Positions 18,041 to 27,651 of a stretch of 64,000 nt of DNA are shown here, in pieces (the stretch's first letter is position 1; every line of letters starts with the position of its first letter). Position numbers and translations under genes: made by a program. Under the pieces are notes generated by a model. It searched no databases, was not told where the DNA came from, and worked only from the letters and a program-made list of their open reading frames with translations. The DNA comes from Arthrobacter sp. ISL-85 (GTDB lineage Bacteria; Actinomycetota; Actinomycetes; Actinomycetales; Micrococcaceae). The DNA is taken from contig NZ_JAGGPQ010000026.1 in assembly GCF_018613675.1 (NCBI RefSeq), positions 1-64,000 on the forward strand, in the 5' to 3' direction.

Positions 18041-18793
18041 TCAACGATTAACAAACGCGGCGACGAGGGCTTGAGCCTCATCGGTGGCCATGCGCTCACC
18101 GATGGTCACAGCCTCCCGCACGCCTACCTCCGCGCGCGAAAGTCCGGGGGCCTGGCGCAGCAGTCTACGGACGTCGCCGAGCGCACCGGGCGCCCCCGCC
18201 ACCCAAGCTGCGGCCACCTCTCGAGCGCGGGCCAGCGGGTCGACGACGACCTCTGTAACAAGTCCCTGGGAGAGCGCCTGACTGGTGTTCAACGGCTGGC
18301 CAGAAAGGGCAAAGGCCAGTGCGCGCTGCTGCCCCATGGCCCGGGGCAAGCTGGCGGCGGTGCCACAGTCCGGCGTCAGGCCAATGGAAGGGTAGGCAAA
18401 AACAAAGCTTGTACCTTCCGCTGCGATGATGACGTCCGCGGCCAGCATGATGCCAAGTCCACCACCTGCAACGGCTCCGTGGACAGCCGCTACCACGGGC
18501 TTGTTCAGAGATTCGAGCGCCTGCACAGCCCCATCAACCGTTGCCGCCAGCTCAGTCAGGAATCGACCTTGGTCGGAGGACTCTGCGAACGCGGAAATAT
18601 CTCCACCAGCACAGAACCGCTTGCCGTTACCCGTCAGCAAGACCGCCTTGACAGCATCATCCTCCGCGATGCGGTCAACCGCTTCCCCGAGCGCCTCGGC
18701 TAAGAGCATATTGATCGTGTTGGCTCCCTCAGGGCGGTTGAGCTGCAGGTGTCCGACACCGCCGGCAGTAGTCAAAGTTACTGGCTCAGACAT
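18041..18793 (-). CDS. Enoyl-CoA hydratase/isomerase (crotonase family, PaaG-like)
   Basis: A 250-residue crotonase-fold enzyme acting on enoyl-CoA. It has the oxyanion-hole segments FCAGGDISAF and HGAVAGGGLGIMLAADV. The position that is Glu in hydratases reads YPSIGLTPDCGTAASLPRA, with Asp as in PaaG-type isomerases, so it may isomerise rather than hydrate the double bond. The start at ATG 18793 overlaps the thiolase stop by one base (TGATG), giving translational coupling; the longer frame to 18841 lies inside the thiolase gene. Together with thiolase it supplies steps of a beta-oxidation-like route. Confidence 0.88.
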   Translation of the reverse strand: MSEPVTLTTAGGVGHLQLNRPEGANTINMLLAEALGEAVDRIAEDDAVKAVLLTGNGKRFCAGGDISAFAESSDQGRFLTELAATVDGAVQALESLNKPVVAAVHGAVAGGGLGIMLAADVIIAAEGTSFVFAYPSIGLTPDCGTAASLPRAMGQQRALAFALSGQPLNTSQALSQGLVTEVVVDPLARAREVAAAWVAGAPGALGDVRRLLRQAPGLSRAEVGVREAVTIGERMATDEAQALVAAFVNR

Positions 18794-19965
18794 CAGATCC
18801 TCCGGAAGAGTGCTGCAAGTGCCTGTCCGCCGCCGATGCACATGGTCACAATCCCCAGTTCCAAGTCCCGGCGTGCCATGTCCTTGGCAAGACGCAGCGT
18901 CAGGATCGCCCCGGTGGCCCCGACTGGATGGCCCAGGGCAATGGCTCCGCCATAGGGATTGACCTGAGCCGGATCAAGTCCGGAATCCCGGATAACAGCG
19001 ACCGCCTGTGAGGCGAAGGCCTCGTTCAGTTCAATCGAACCGATATCCTTCGGCGTCGTGCCCGTCTTCTCGAACAAGGACCTCAAAGCCAACGTGGGCG
19101 CGTACCCCATGAGTTCCGGTTCCATGGCGGCCGTGGCGACAGCCTCAAGACTCACCAAGCCCTTCAGGCCACGCTCCGCGGCCACCGACTCACGAGCCAG
19201 AACGACGGCGGCGGCGCCGTCGTTGATGCCCGAAGCGTTGCCGGCCGTGACAGTCCCGCCAGGGGCAAAAGCCGGACGCAATCCCGCCAAGGCCTCAATG
19301 GTGGTCTCCGGCTTGGGATGCTCGTCCGTCGCAGCCGTGAAAGGCTTGCGACCAGCGACACTGACCGGCGTAATTTCCTCCGCGAACGCCGCCGTGGCCT
19401 CCGGCGTAGCGGCGCGGCGCTGAGATTCAACAGCAAACTCGTCCTGTTCCGAGCGGGAAACATTATATTTGCTGGCTACATTCTCAGCGGTAACCCCCAT
19501 ATGGGTGCCGTCGAAGGGGTCTGTAAGCATCATGACAGTCCCGTCGCTAAGGGAACGGTCACCAAGACGGTACCCCTGGCGCGCACCGAAGTCGTAATAC
19601 GGCATCCGCGTCATGGACTCATTGCCACCAGCCAGAGCGAAGTCAAGCTGGTTCCACTGCATTTCCATCGCCGCAGACCAGATAGCCTGCAAGCCCGAGC
19701 CACACAGCCGGTTGACGTTGTAGGCCGGAACCCGTGTCGGCAATCCTGCCGTGACCGCGACACGCCGGGCGTTGTACGCATCGGCCCCCACCTGGCCTAT
19801 ACAACCCATAACGACCTCCTCAATGTCGTCGCCGCGAACACCGGAACGTTCCAAGGCCGCCTTACTGGCCGTCGCCCCCAGCACATGGCCCGGGACATCC
19901 TTAAAGATGCCGCCAAAACTGCCGGTAGGGGTGCGCGCACCGTCCAGGACGATGATTTTCTCCAT
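18793..19965 (-). CDS. Acetyl-CoA acyltransferase (thiolase)
   Basis: A 390-residue thiolase that cleaves 3-ketoacyl-CoA or condenses acetyl-CoA units. Catalytic residues are all present: the nucleophilic Cys near 88 in NRLCGSGLQAIWSA, His near 346 in GGAIALGHPVGATGA and the second Cys near 376 in IVTMCIGGGQ. The N-terminal GARTPTGSFGG is typical. The AGGGAGAC stretch upstream of ATG 19965 is the likely ribosome site. It is the first gene of the unit with the enoyl-CoA hydratase/isomerase. Chain-length preference cannot be read from the sequence. Confidence 0.94.
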   Translation of the reverse strand: MEKIIVLDGARTPTGSFGGIFKDVPGHVLGATASKAALERSGVRGDDIEEVVMGCIGQVGADAYNARRVAVTAGLPTRVPAYNVNRLCGSGLQAIWSAAMEMQWNQLDFALAGGNESMTRMPYYDFGARQGYRLGDRSLSDGTVMMLTDPFDGTHMGVTAENVASKYNVSRSEQDEFAVESQRRAATPEATAAFAEEITPVSVAGRKPFTAATDEHPKPETTIEALAGLRPAFAPGGTVTAGNASGINDGAAAVVLARESVAAERGLKGLVSLEAVATAAMEPELMGYAPTLALRSLFEKTGTTPKDIGSIELNEAFASQAVAVIRDSGLDPAQVNPYGGAIALGHPVGATGAILTLRLAKDMARRDLELGIVTMCIGGGQALAALFRRI

Positions 19966-20316
19966 GTTGGGTCTCCCTTGCTCTGAGGTGAATTGCTAGT
20001 GTTACTAAAAAGGTGAAGACAAGGGGCAACTTGTCAGGATTAAAAAGGGCCGCTCCCTGCAGGGAGCGGGGGCGCGGAGCCGGTCATGCGTCGGACACAA
20101 AGGGCGATACAAGTTTGCGAGCCTTTGCCAGGATGCTCCTGCCTGGCTCAGGGATAGGAGTCGACACGAGAAAAGTGGAGCTCTTCATCCCTTGCTTTCT
20201 GTAATGCCCAGGGCAGGATGCGATCATGACCGCGACTGCCGGGCGCTTGGTCCATCCGGCTGGTTCGCCTTGCAGCCATTTTGGCGCTGTACGGCCAGGT
20301 TTATGCGTGGCGCGTA
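19966..20316. other. Intergenic region between aldo/keto reductase and thiolase genes
   Basis: About 350 bases that include the promoter side of the thiolase gene and the terminator at 20041-20069. Short open frames here carry no motifs. Confidence 0.45.
20041..20069 (-). terminator. Rho-independent terminator behind the aldo/keto reductase gene
   Basis: Perfect self-complementary CCGCTCCCTGCAGGGAGCGG at 20050-20069. Read on the minus strand it is followed by CCCTTTTTAAT. It lies downstream of the aldo/keto reductase and would stop readthrough into the thiolase operon. Confidence 0.7.
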
Positions 20317-21243
20317 TCAAATAGTTTCTCCACGTGGCTCCGAAGCGCGGAATCCCGCGATGTCCAATCGCCGCTGTGCTTCTGCGTATATGTCTTCCGC
20401 TAAGGGTCCTCGAGCTGCAGCCTTGGCATTCTCCCGGACATGAGCGGGTGAGGCTGTCCCTACAATGACGGTCGACACCTCCTTGCGGGTCATGACGAAG
20501 CGAAGGAGGAATCCCTGCAAGTTGTCCCCGTCGAATAGATCGTCAAAGTTAAGATCAGCCCGGCTGCCGAGGGTTCGTTTGGACCATGCTCCCCGTGCCG
20601 TTCCTCCCCGCACTATGACACCGGCACCGGTGGCGTTGATCAACGGAAGGCAACCTTCCAGAGAACGGTCGAGTGCCGAGTACGGCACTTGGAACGTCTC
20701 GAATACGCCGAGGTCAATGTGATCAAGGAGCTCGGGAAGAGTTGAGGATATGCCAATCGCCCGCACCTTGCCCTCGTCCCGGGCACGTTCCAGTGTCCCC
20801 AGCACGTCGTCACGTTGAAGAACCGCCAACGAAGGCCCAATGTGGACCTGCGCCAAGTCCAGATAATCAGTGCGCAGACGCTGCAGGCTTTGCTCGATTC
20901 CGGCACGGATATTTGAAGGCGAATAGTCATGGACGAGAGGTCCGTTGGACGGCCCATCAGGTTGGTGATCCAATGGACACCCTACTTTTGAGGCCAATAG
21001 ATACTCCGATCGACGGTGACCTATGAAACGCCCAATGAGCCCTTCACTCTCGCCATAGTCAATTGAAGTATCGATGAATTCGATTCCTTCATCGAGCACC
21101 GTATTAAGTAGTACCTGCGCGACTCCCTCATCGAGCATTCGAGGCAGGCGGTGCGAACCTCCCCGCAACTCCATCGCACCAAAGCCCAGCACCGTGCTGT
21201 GCAGCCCCGAGCGTGTAAGGGGGCGTTCTTGGAAGCGATTCAA
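20317..21243 (-). CDS. Aldo/keto reductase
   Basis: A 308-residue NADPH-dependent oxidoreductase with a TIM-barrel fold. The catalytic tetrad is visible: Asp and Tyr in FIDTSIDYGESEGLIG, Lys in YLLASKVGCPL and His in LAQVHIGPS. The NADP-binding end is also present (LRFVMTRKEVSTVIVGTASPAHVRENAKAA). It reduces aldehydes or ketones, or acts in the reverse direction; the substrate is unknown. It is a single-gene unit ended by the hairpin at 20050-20069. Confidence 0.9.
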   Translation of the reverse strand: MNRFQERPLTRSGLHSTVLGFGAMELRGGSHRLPRMLDEGVAQVLLNTVLDEGIEFIDTSIDYGESEGLIGRFIGHRRSEYLLASKVGCPLDHQPDGPSNGPLVHDYSPSNIRAGIEQSLQRLRTDYLDLAQVHIGPSLAVLQRDDVLGTLERARDEGKVRAIGISSTLPELLDHIDLGVFETFQVPYSALDRSLEGCLPLINATGAGVIVRGGTARGAWSKRTLGSRADLNFDDLFDGDNLQGFLLRFVMTRKEVSTVIVGTASPAHVRENAKAAARGPLAEDIYAEAQRRLDIAGFRASEPRGETI

Positions 21244-22606
21244 CAGTTCAGTCCCTTCCCCGGTCCGTCATAGTTACTCCAGTTCTGCCACACGAATGTG
21301 GAGCAAAAAATCCGAGCCCTTCCGGCTCTGATCAGGTGTCGCCCAATCGTACCACTTGCTGATCGACAAACAAGTAGCTAGGACTTTCCGAGATGGGTAT
21401 GCCTTTGTCCAGCCCAGGCGACTGGGATAGGAGGAACCTGCTCCAGTTGTCCAGCTATCGCGCTTCAGTCCGGGTTCTCCTGAAGGCCGGGTTCCGCCTT
21501 GACCAGTAAACTGGCAGAACCTGGGGACTTTACAACTAGGTGAAGACCAGTTCCTCAAACGCTGGTGCCAGCAACAGATTTCGAAGCTGCTCATCAAGTA
21601 ATTCCTCGATGACGAGCAGATGCATCAGGTACGGCAGGGAAAAGGAGTTTCCAGCCCACTGGAACACACTTCCCGGGCCGTTCGGACTGAGGCTGCAAAC
21701 GCCTCAATGGTGCGCTGCACCGTCATCGTGCCCCTGCCCCACCCACGGGCGCAACGATTGAGGTCGCTGGAGGTGGTGCCGAAGGGTCTGTGGATGTAGT
21801 TCCCTTCCTGTTTATATGGCAGATCCACGCCATGGCATTGGGCCGCTGCCGTGTCCTATGCGGCCGGTTGCCGGTCCCACACGTAGGAGCGCTGTTTGCC
21901 GGCGCCTACGGCGAAGGCAACGTATCTCCGACCGACTCCTTCTTGACACAGGCTGAGGTAGTGAATCTGATTCGCCGACGGACGCCGCAGACAGCTGGAG
22001 CCCACTCCGGCATAGATCGCCCGGTTCGAGCAGGTGGAGCGGGTGTTGAAACGCGACGAATCCATGCCCTTTGAACTTAATCAAGCGGGGTTGAAAATCT
22101 ACTCGGCCCTCATCTGAATTAGCCGGCCCGCTGGGTGCCAGCTATAGAACCCTAGTTCGGTCGAGGCTTCTGCGAGCCGGTCGCCGAGGCCTGGCGTCTC
22201 CGGACTATGGAGGCAGCAACGTCCTTGAGCGCAATGCGGCACCTTTTCGCGCTACCGAACAATGGCGACCCGGCACGACTAACTGGCCTCTACAGCCTCA
22301 TATATTGAGCCGATGAGTTGTCTTTGGCGGTCGCCCCTGCAGCGACAACGCGAGCAAACGAAGCCGGGCCGAAGGAGTATCGGATCGAAAACGACCTTGA
22401 TTGTCAGTGCCTGTAGGAGTGACGGCCTTGGGAGATAAGTACGGCGCCAACGCCTGGGGGCGCAGTGCTCGCTGGCCAGGCCCAAGGAGTTTGCGTCTCA
22501 TCGCCGAAACCACGCCGACGCGGCTCTGCTCCCCAGCAGCTAGAAGTCAAAGGGACCATTGGGGTAGAAGCTTAGCGCCGTTTGATGGAGCAACTCTCCG
22601 ATGTCG
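21244..22606. other. Gene-poor stretch with unassigned minus-strand coding remnants
   Basis: About 1.36 kb with no intact gene. On the minus strand between roughly 21540 and 21790, two adjoining frames read like one former protein (TMTVQRTIEAFAASVRTARE, then SLPYLMHLLVIEELLDEQL). The stretch 21810-22070 has another possible piece. I could not name the family. A GAAC-N4-GTTC sequence at 22147-22158 is present but lacks a gene behind it. Confidence 0.35.
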
Positions 22607-23389
22607 TCATCCATCGATTGCTCCTTCGTTCAGATCGCGGACTGTCGGTACTGTGAACATGTGTTCGACTAATTGCACTACCGGATCCCTGATCCCACGT
22701 ATGTCTGCCACCGGGCCCTGCAGGAGACGCTGCAATGCCAGCCCCCGCATGGCACCAACGACAAACTCAGCCCCCAGCGCCGGATCAATATCGTGGCGCA
22801 CCTCGCCTCGAGCAATTCCCTCCCGCAGGTTGTCCTCCAGCCAAGTAATCATTTCCAGGTGATATTCGGCGACGACTCCGGCCGTCTCCGAGTTCTCCAG
22901 TAACGACTCCGCCAGCAACAACAGAAGTGCGCGCGTGTTGGTCCATTTCGGATCGCTGCGCCCAAGGTAGACGCGGACATAGCTCAGCACCGCCTGCAGG
23001 CCAGGTGCGGGCGGCGGCACAGCCTTCATCTCCTCGGCGAAAGAGCTGGTGATGTGCAGGGTCAGAGCCCGCAAAAGCGCACCCTTGCTACCGAAGTGCT
23101 GAGCAGCCTGTCCCCGGCTATATCCGGCCGCGTGGCCGACCTCCGCCAGGGTCATCCCCACCCATCCCTTGCGCGAAAGTAGGGTGAGGGCGGCGTCAAG
23201 GAGCCGAGCCTCGGCTTCTTCGCGCCGCTCCTGCTGCGTGCGGCGGCGAGGAGCCCCAGACTGCGTGCCCCCGATTCCTGCCCCCATGCTCCCCCGCACA
23301 GCTGGCTTCGGCAACACAACCCGGTCCTGACCGGCTGCACTCCGTGAAAGCCATCCTCCCGCTTCCTGCACAGCCTGTTCTTTACCCAT
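22607..23389 (-). CDS. TetR-family transcriptional regulator
   Basis: A 260-residue repressor-type protein. After an unusually long basic/Gly-rich N-terminal tail of about 60 residues comes the TetR DNA-binding domain: AEARLLDAALTLLSRKGW, then the helix-turn-helix MTLAEVGHAAGYSRGQAAQHFGSKGALLRAL. A ligand-binding C-terminal domain of about 150 residues follows. ATG 23389 is supported by an AGGAG site seven bases upstream, so the long N-terminus is probably real; an internal ATG at 23287 would give a more usual length. It lies between the thiolase/aldo-keto reductase genes and the FadB-like gene, and may control beta-oxidation genes on either side. Confidence 0.85.
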   Translation of the reverse strand: MGKEQAVQEAGGWLSRSAAGQDRVVLPKPAVRGSMGAGIGGTQSGAPRRRTQQERREEAEARLLDAALTLLSRKGWVGMTLAEVGHAAGYSRGQAAQHFGSKGALLRALTLHITSSFAEEMKAVPPPAPGLQAVLSYVRVYLGRSDPKWTNTRALLLLLAESLLENSETAGVVAEYHLEMITWLEDNLREGIARGEVRHDIDPALGAEFVVGAMRGLALQRLLQGPVADIRGIRDPVVQLVEHMFTVPTVRDLNEGAIDG

Positions 23390-23759
23390 GTACTACTCCT
23401 TGGATCAACCTCTCACAACGACTTACTGATCAGCCGTCGGCAAGTTGTTAAGTGATTCACCATCAAATATTGAATCTAGCAGGTCGGCAACTCCTATGCT
23501 CGCGAGCAAAGCCAACGAGGACGTGAAAAGGCTTTGATGCCGCTCCACCCGCCTCCAGTAATACCGACAAGCCAGCCTCCTAAGGAACAGTGGCAGTAGA
23601 TCTGACGGTGTGGCCAACCTCTACGGCGCTGGACAGTCGGTTGCGCGCACCAGGCAATTCATGCCGACCGCCCGCAATCGGCCCAACAGCACTTCCCTCT
23701 CGAGCCCTCACCCACTGTGGGGACACAACATTTTGTTCTCCGCCACTAGCCGCTGGAGT
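23390..23759. other. Intergenic region between FadB-like and TetR genes
   Basis: About 370 bases with no recognised gene. The part near 23400 should hold the TetR gene promoter. No T-run hairpin for the FadB-like gene was found. Confidence 0.4.
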
Positions 23760-25904
23760 TTACCGCCTCTTAGGGTGAAAGGGCTTACCGTTTACCCTGT
23801 CGGAGGCGCCCATCCGGTCCAGGTAGGGGGTGATGCCACCAAGGTGCAGCGGCCAACCAGCGCCCGTTAGCATGCACAAGTCCACGTCCTCCGCGGAGGC
23901 AACCACTCCTTCTTCCAGCAGAAACCCGATCTCTTCTGCCAGGGCGTCTTGGACGCGCTCGAGCAGCTGTTCCGACGTGGATGGGCAGTGTCCGAATTCC
24001 AATCGGCCTAGGGTGGATGGTGGGATGTGCGGGCAGCTGCCGTCGCGTCCGGTGGTCCAGAGCGAGGTGATGCCATGATCGATGAGTGTCTGGAGATTCG
24101 CCGAACGCGGGAACCGGTTGCCGAAGGCGCTATGGAGGGAATCGATCACATGCTGCGCAACTGGAAGACCAATCATGGCCAAAAGCGTAAACGGCGTCAT
24201 CGGCAGGCCCATTGGCTTGAGTGCCTTATCCGCGACTTCAGCGGGGGTGCCCTCATCAAAGGCCCGCAAGACCTCCACCACAAGGCGCAGGAGCACACGG
24301 TTCACGACAAATGCCGTGGAATCGCGGACGAGCACGGAGGTTTTCTTCAACGTACGGCCCAGAACGAACGCTGTGGCCAGGACTTCATCGCTGGTCTTGG
24401 CTGCTTGAACAATCTCAAGCAAGGGCATAGCGGCGACCGGATTGAAGAAGTGAAATCCGACGACACGTTCCGGACGCAGGAGGTCAGCGGCCATCTCCGC
24501 AACCAGCAGCGACGACGTATTGGTGGCAAGAATACACTTCTCGGAAACGACAGACTCGACCTCAGCGAGTACTTGCTTTTTGATGGAGAGGTCTTCGAAA
24601 ACCGCCTCGATCACGAAGTCCGCATCCGCCAAAGCGGCCTTGGACACTGATCCACTAACGAGATTCTTAATGCGGTTGGCATCTTCCGAGGAGATGCGCT
24701 TCTGGACAAACAATTTGTCGGCCTGGGCATGGACGTAACTTACACCTTTATCCACACGGTCCTGGTCGATGTCCGTCATCACCACTTGGACCCCCATCTC
24801 GCGGAGGAACAGCAGGGTCAGTTGGCAGGCCATGCGTCCCGCACCGACGACGCCAACCTTGTCCACACGACGGGCCAGAGCCGCATCTGGTGCGATCGAC
24901 GAATTCTTGGCTCGACTCTGGAGAAGATCAAGAAACGCGTAGACGGAATCCTTGAACTGCGGCGTCAAGATGAGTTCGCCGAGTGCGTTGACTTCCAAAT
25001 CCGCGGATTGTGCCTGGTCAAGACCCCTGCCCACTTCGAGAAGATCCAGCAGTCGACCTGGGGCCGGTGCGGCATTGGAGGTCTTTGACTCAACGATGGC
25101 CCGGCCCGCGGCTACGGCTTCGTCCCACTCTTCCTTGGAGGAGCCGCCAAACGAGGCCCGCCGTTGGTCAAGTTCCTGCCTGTCTGCGACGTCGGTGATG
25201 ATGCCGTCCGCCCAAGCGAGGGACTTACTCAAGAAATCGGCATTGTCGAATATAGCGTCTGCAATACCAAGCTCATAGGCTGACCGGCCGTCAAGAACCT
25301 TATTGTTGCCCAGAGGGTTCTCGATCATCACCTTCACCGCATTAGCGGGACCGATGAGCCGAGGAAGTCGGTACACGCCGCCCCAGCCGGGCAGCAGTCC
25401 AAGGTAGGCCTCAGGCAGAGAGATGCCTTTTGCGTCCGTTGAGATTGTGCGGTAGCGGGCTGCCAGGGCAACTTCCAGGCCCCCTCCTATAGCCGCACCA
25501 TTAATGAAGGCGAAGGTCGGAACGTCCAGAGCTGCGAGTGCACCGAACACTTGATGACCCAGGCGTGCCATAGCCCGGGCCGACTCCAGGTCCGTTATGC
25601 CTCTCAGAGCCTTTAAGTCTGCGCCGGCCACGAAGAACCGGTTTTGGCCGGTAATGCCAACGCCAGTCACTTCTCCGGCAGCGACCCGTTCCGCGACTTC
25701 TTGAAGCTGCGCTCGCAGTGCCTCCAGGGACTCGGGCCCAAAGGTGGCGGGCTTGCTGCCCTCACCGCCGGTCAACGTAATAAGAGCGAAGGTGCCTGCT
25801 CCAGGCAGTTGGACTTCTGTCAGATTCACGTTTGCAGAGAGTCTGCGGATGGGTTGGGCACCAAGATCACCGAGTAGAGGCGTTGCGCGGGTCGGCATTG
25901 TCAT
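23760..25904 (-). CDS. FadB-like fusion: enoyl-CoA hydratase plus 3-hydroxyacyl-CoA dehydrogenase
   Basis: A 714-residue enzyme for the two middle steps of beta-oxidation. Residues about 30-220 form a crotonase domain with FFVAGADLKAL, NGAAIGGGLEVALAARY and catalytic Glu in SLPEAYLGLLPGWGGVYRL. Residues about 345-640 are the dehydrogenase: Rossmann VGVVGAGRMACQLTLLF, the ATNTSSLLVAEMA loop, GFHFFNPVAAMPLLEIV with the catalytic His, and VNRVLLRLVVEVLRAFDEG. Length matches the fused trifunctional alpha subunits. ATG 25904 is preceded by AGGAATGAATT. The thiolase needed to complete the cycle is encoded about 4 kb downstream. Confidence 0.93.
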   Translation of the reverse strand: MTMPTRATPLLGDLGAQPIRRLSANVNLTEVQLPGAGTFALITLTGGEGSKPATFGPESLEALRAQLQEVAERVAAGEVTGVGITGQNRFFVAGADLKALRGITDLESARAMARLGHQVFGALAALDVPTFAFINGAAIGGGLEVALAARYRTISTDAKGISLPEAYLGLLPGWGGVYRLPRLIGPANAVKVMIENPLGNNKVLDGRSAYELGIADAIFDNADFLSKSLAWADGIITDVADRQELDQRRASFGGSSKEEWDEAVAAGRAIVESKTSNAAPAPGRLLDLLEVGRGLDQAQSADLEVNALGELILTPQFKDSVYAFLDLLQSRAKNSSIAPDAALARRVDKVGVVGAGRMACQLTLLFLREMGVQVVMTDIDQDRVDKGVSYVHAQADKLFVQKRISSEDANRIKNLVSGSVSKAALADADFVIEAVFEDLSIKKQVLAEVESVVSEKCILATNTSSLLVAEMAADLLRPERVVGFHFFNPVAAMPLLEIVQAAKTSDEVLATAFVLGRTLKKTSVLVRDSTAFVVNRVLLRLVVEVLRAFDEGTPAEVADKALKPMGLPMTPFTLLAMIGLPVAQHVIDSLHSAFGNRFPRSANLQTLIDHGITSLWTTGRDGSCPHIPPSTLGRLEFGHCPSTSEQLLERVQDALAEEIGFLLEEGVVASAEDVDLCMLTGAGWPLHLGGITPYLDRMGASDRVNGKPFHPKRR

Positions 25905-26308
25905 AATTCATTCCTAGCGTTGAGAGTCGCGACTAAACGGTCCAAGGGAGCGAGTTGTGGCACACCTTAAGGAAGAGCATCGCGGCCCACTGCAAAACCT
26001 TGGCGGGCGACTCGGCATCTGCAGCAGGGCAAACCCTGCCTGCGTTGTCGTGCACAAGGGCCAAGATATGGGGGCCGACCAGGGAATGATCGAGTGCTCC
26101 GCGCATGGCCCTTCCCCTGTGCCACGCAGATAATACTTGTTGCACAACTATGACCTTCAGCGTAGCCTTTTGCAAGCAAAGTCACTGAGGCCCTCACACG
26201 TTTAAGTGCCGAAGGCGCAACCTAGCGACCGACGAGCAGGCGCCGTTCTGAATCGCCCACCAGGTGGGTGCGACCATACTCCCCGAACATCAAAGAAATG
26301 TAGTCACC
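25905..26308. promoter_or_regulatory. Divergent promoter region between FadB-like gene and panD
   Basis: About 400 bases without a gene between the minus-strand FadB-like gene and plus-strand panD. A perfect 10-bp palindrome AGTCGCGACT at 25925-25934 sits about 20 bases ahead of the FadB-like start and is a possible operator. Other short open frames here have no family resemblance. Confidence 0.4.
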
Positions 26309-26749
26309 ATGCCCTTGAGCCGGACAATGTTCAAGTCGAAAATCCACCGTGCTACCGTTACCCACGCAGATTTGCACTACGTGGGGTCTGTGACTGTGGA
26401 CCTCGACCTGTTGGACGCAGCCGACATTCTGCCCGGGGAGCTAGTCTCGATTGTCGATGTCACTAACGGTGCGCGCCTGGAAACCTACACTATTGCTGGC
26501 GAACGCGGATCCGGCGTCGTCGGCATCAACGGACCCGCGGCGCACCTGATCCATGTGAACGACACGGTCATCCTTATTACGTATGCACACATGTCCACTA
26601 AAGACGCCCTCGAATATCTCCCCCGGGTGGTCCATGTGGATCAGCGTAACGAAATTATTCAGCTCGGCACGGACCCCGCCGAAAGTCAGATACCAGGGCT
26701 GACACGACCGCCATTCGCATTGCACTCCACGCCCGGGACTTCCCTTTGA
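26309..26749 (+). CDS. panD: Aspartate 1-decarboxylase
   Basis: Makes beta-alanine from aspartate for pantothenate and CoA synthesis, using a pyruvoyl group formed by self-cleavage. The processing site is seen in VTHADLHYVGSVTVD, with cleavage expected between Gly26 and Ser27. Active-site segments SRTMFKSKIHRATVTHADL, NGARLETYTIAGERGSG and GPAAHLIHVNDTVIL are intact. ATG 26309 gives 146 residues, normal for the family; an upstream ATG at 26264 would add 15 unrelated residues. Its stop overlaps the TTG start of panB (TTGA), so the two genes are coupled. panC is absent here. Confidence 0.93.
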   Translation: MPLSRTMFKSKIHRATVTHADLHYVGSVTVDLDLLDAADILPGELVSIVDVTNGARLETYTIAGERGSGVVGINGPAAHLIHVNDTVILITYAHMSTKDALEYLPRVVHVDQRNEIIQLGTDPAESQIPGLTRPPFALHSTPGTSL

Positions 26750-27651
26750 AGCCCCGCGACAATTCCTCGGCTGGCTCGTCGAATGAAATGCCAAATCCGT
26801 ATGGAACCGGCCCCAATCGCGGCGACGTAGATGCGCTGGCGTACCAAGAGAAGCGGGGCGGCAGGATACGCATCCACCACCTGCAGCAGGCGAAGGACAA
26901 CGGCGAACGTTTCGCCATGCTCACAGCGTACGAACAATACACCGCAGAAGTTTTCGACCAGGTGGGCATTGAGGTGCTCCTTGTTGGTGACTCAGCTTCA
27001 AACAACGTGTTCGGGAATGAGACCAGCCTGCCAGTCACGGTGGATGAACTACTACCGCTGTGCAGGTCGGTTGCCCGTGCGGCCAAACGGGCGTTGGTAG
27101 TTGCCGACCTTCCGTTTGGCAGTTACGAAGTGTCTCCCGAACAAGCAGTCAGTACCGGTGTCCGGTTCCTCAAAGAAGGTCTGGCGCACGCAGTAAAAAT
27201 CGAGGGTGGCAGCGCCTACGCGGAAACGGTCCAAGCAATGACTCACGCCGGCATTCCGGTTATGGCCCACATCGGCTTCACACCACAAAGTGAACACTCG
27301 CTCGGTGGATACCGCGTTCAGGGGCGAGGAGACAGGGCTCAAATGCTTATCGACGATGCTGTGGCTCTAGCGGAGGCTGGTGCTTTTTGCGTTCTTATGG
27401 AGATGGTCCCTGCCGTAGCGGCCGCCGCGGTTGATGCAGCCGTTAGGGTACCGACCATCGGCATCGGCGCCGGTAATGCAACTACAGGCCAGGTCTTGGT
27501 TTGGCAGGACATGGCAGGACTGCGCGCTGGGAAAATGCCGAGATTCGTCAAGCAGTACGCCAACCTGCGGTCTGTATTGGCCGATGCGGCCAAGGCCTAT
27601 GGCGAGGAAGTACGCTCCGGGGAGTTTCCATCTCCCGAATACTCGTTTTAG
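26746..27651 (+). CDS. panB: 3-methyl-2-oxobutanoate hydroxymethyltransferase (ketopantoate synthase)
   Basis: Adds a hydroxymethyl group from 5,10-methylene-tetrahydrofolate to 2-oxoisovalerate to give ketopantoate. It is close to mycobacterial PanB in recalled sequence: IRIHHLQQAKDNGERFAMLTAYE, LLVGDSASNNVFGNET, VVADLPFGSYE, AHIGFTPQSEHSLGGYRVQG, catalytic Glu in FCVLMEMVPA, and IGIGAGNATTGQVLVWQDM. Translation is taken from TTG 26746, overlapping the panD stop; ATG 26788 is an alternative that removes 14 residues. Pantothenate genes beside CoA-thioester enzymes suggest extra CoA supply. Confidence 0.93.
   Translation: MKPRDNSSAGSSNEMPNPYGTGPNRGDVDALAYQEKRGGRIRIHHLQQAKDNGERFAMLTAYEQYTAEVFDQVGIEVLLVGDSASNNVFGNETSLPVTVDELLPLCRSVARAAKRALVVADLPFGSYEVSPEQAVSTGVRFLKEGLAHAVKIEGGSAYAETVQAMTHAGIPVMAHIGFTPQSEHSLGGYRVQGRGDRAQMLIDDAVALAEAGAFCVLMEMVPAVAAAAVDAAVRVPTIGIGAGNATTGQVLVWQDMAGLRAGKMPRFVKQYANLRSVLADAAKAYGEEVRSGEFPSPEYSF

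Noticed and set aside
17935..20008. Similar CTAGT/TTACT sequences before the enoyl-CoA hydratase and thiolase genes as TetR operators
   Set aside because: Spacing differs by two bases, symmetry is poor and no third copy was found near the TetR or FadB-like genes.
22147..22158. GAACCCTAGTTC as a second LexA box
   Set aside because: Only the eight core bases match, one such match is expected by chance in 64 kb, and no gene starts behind it.
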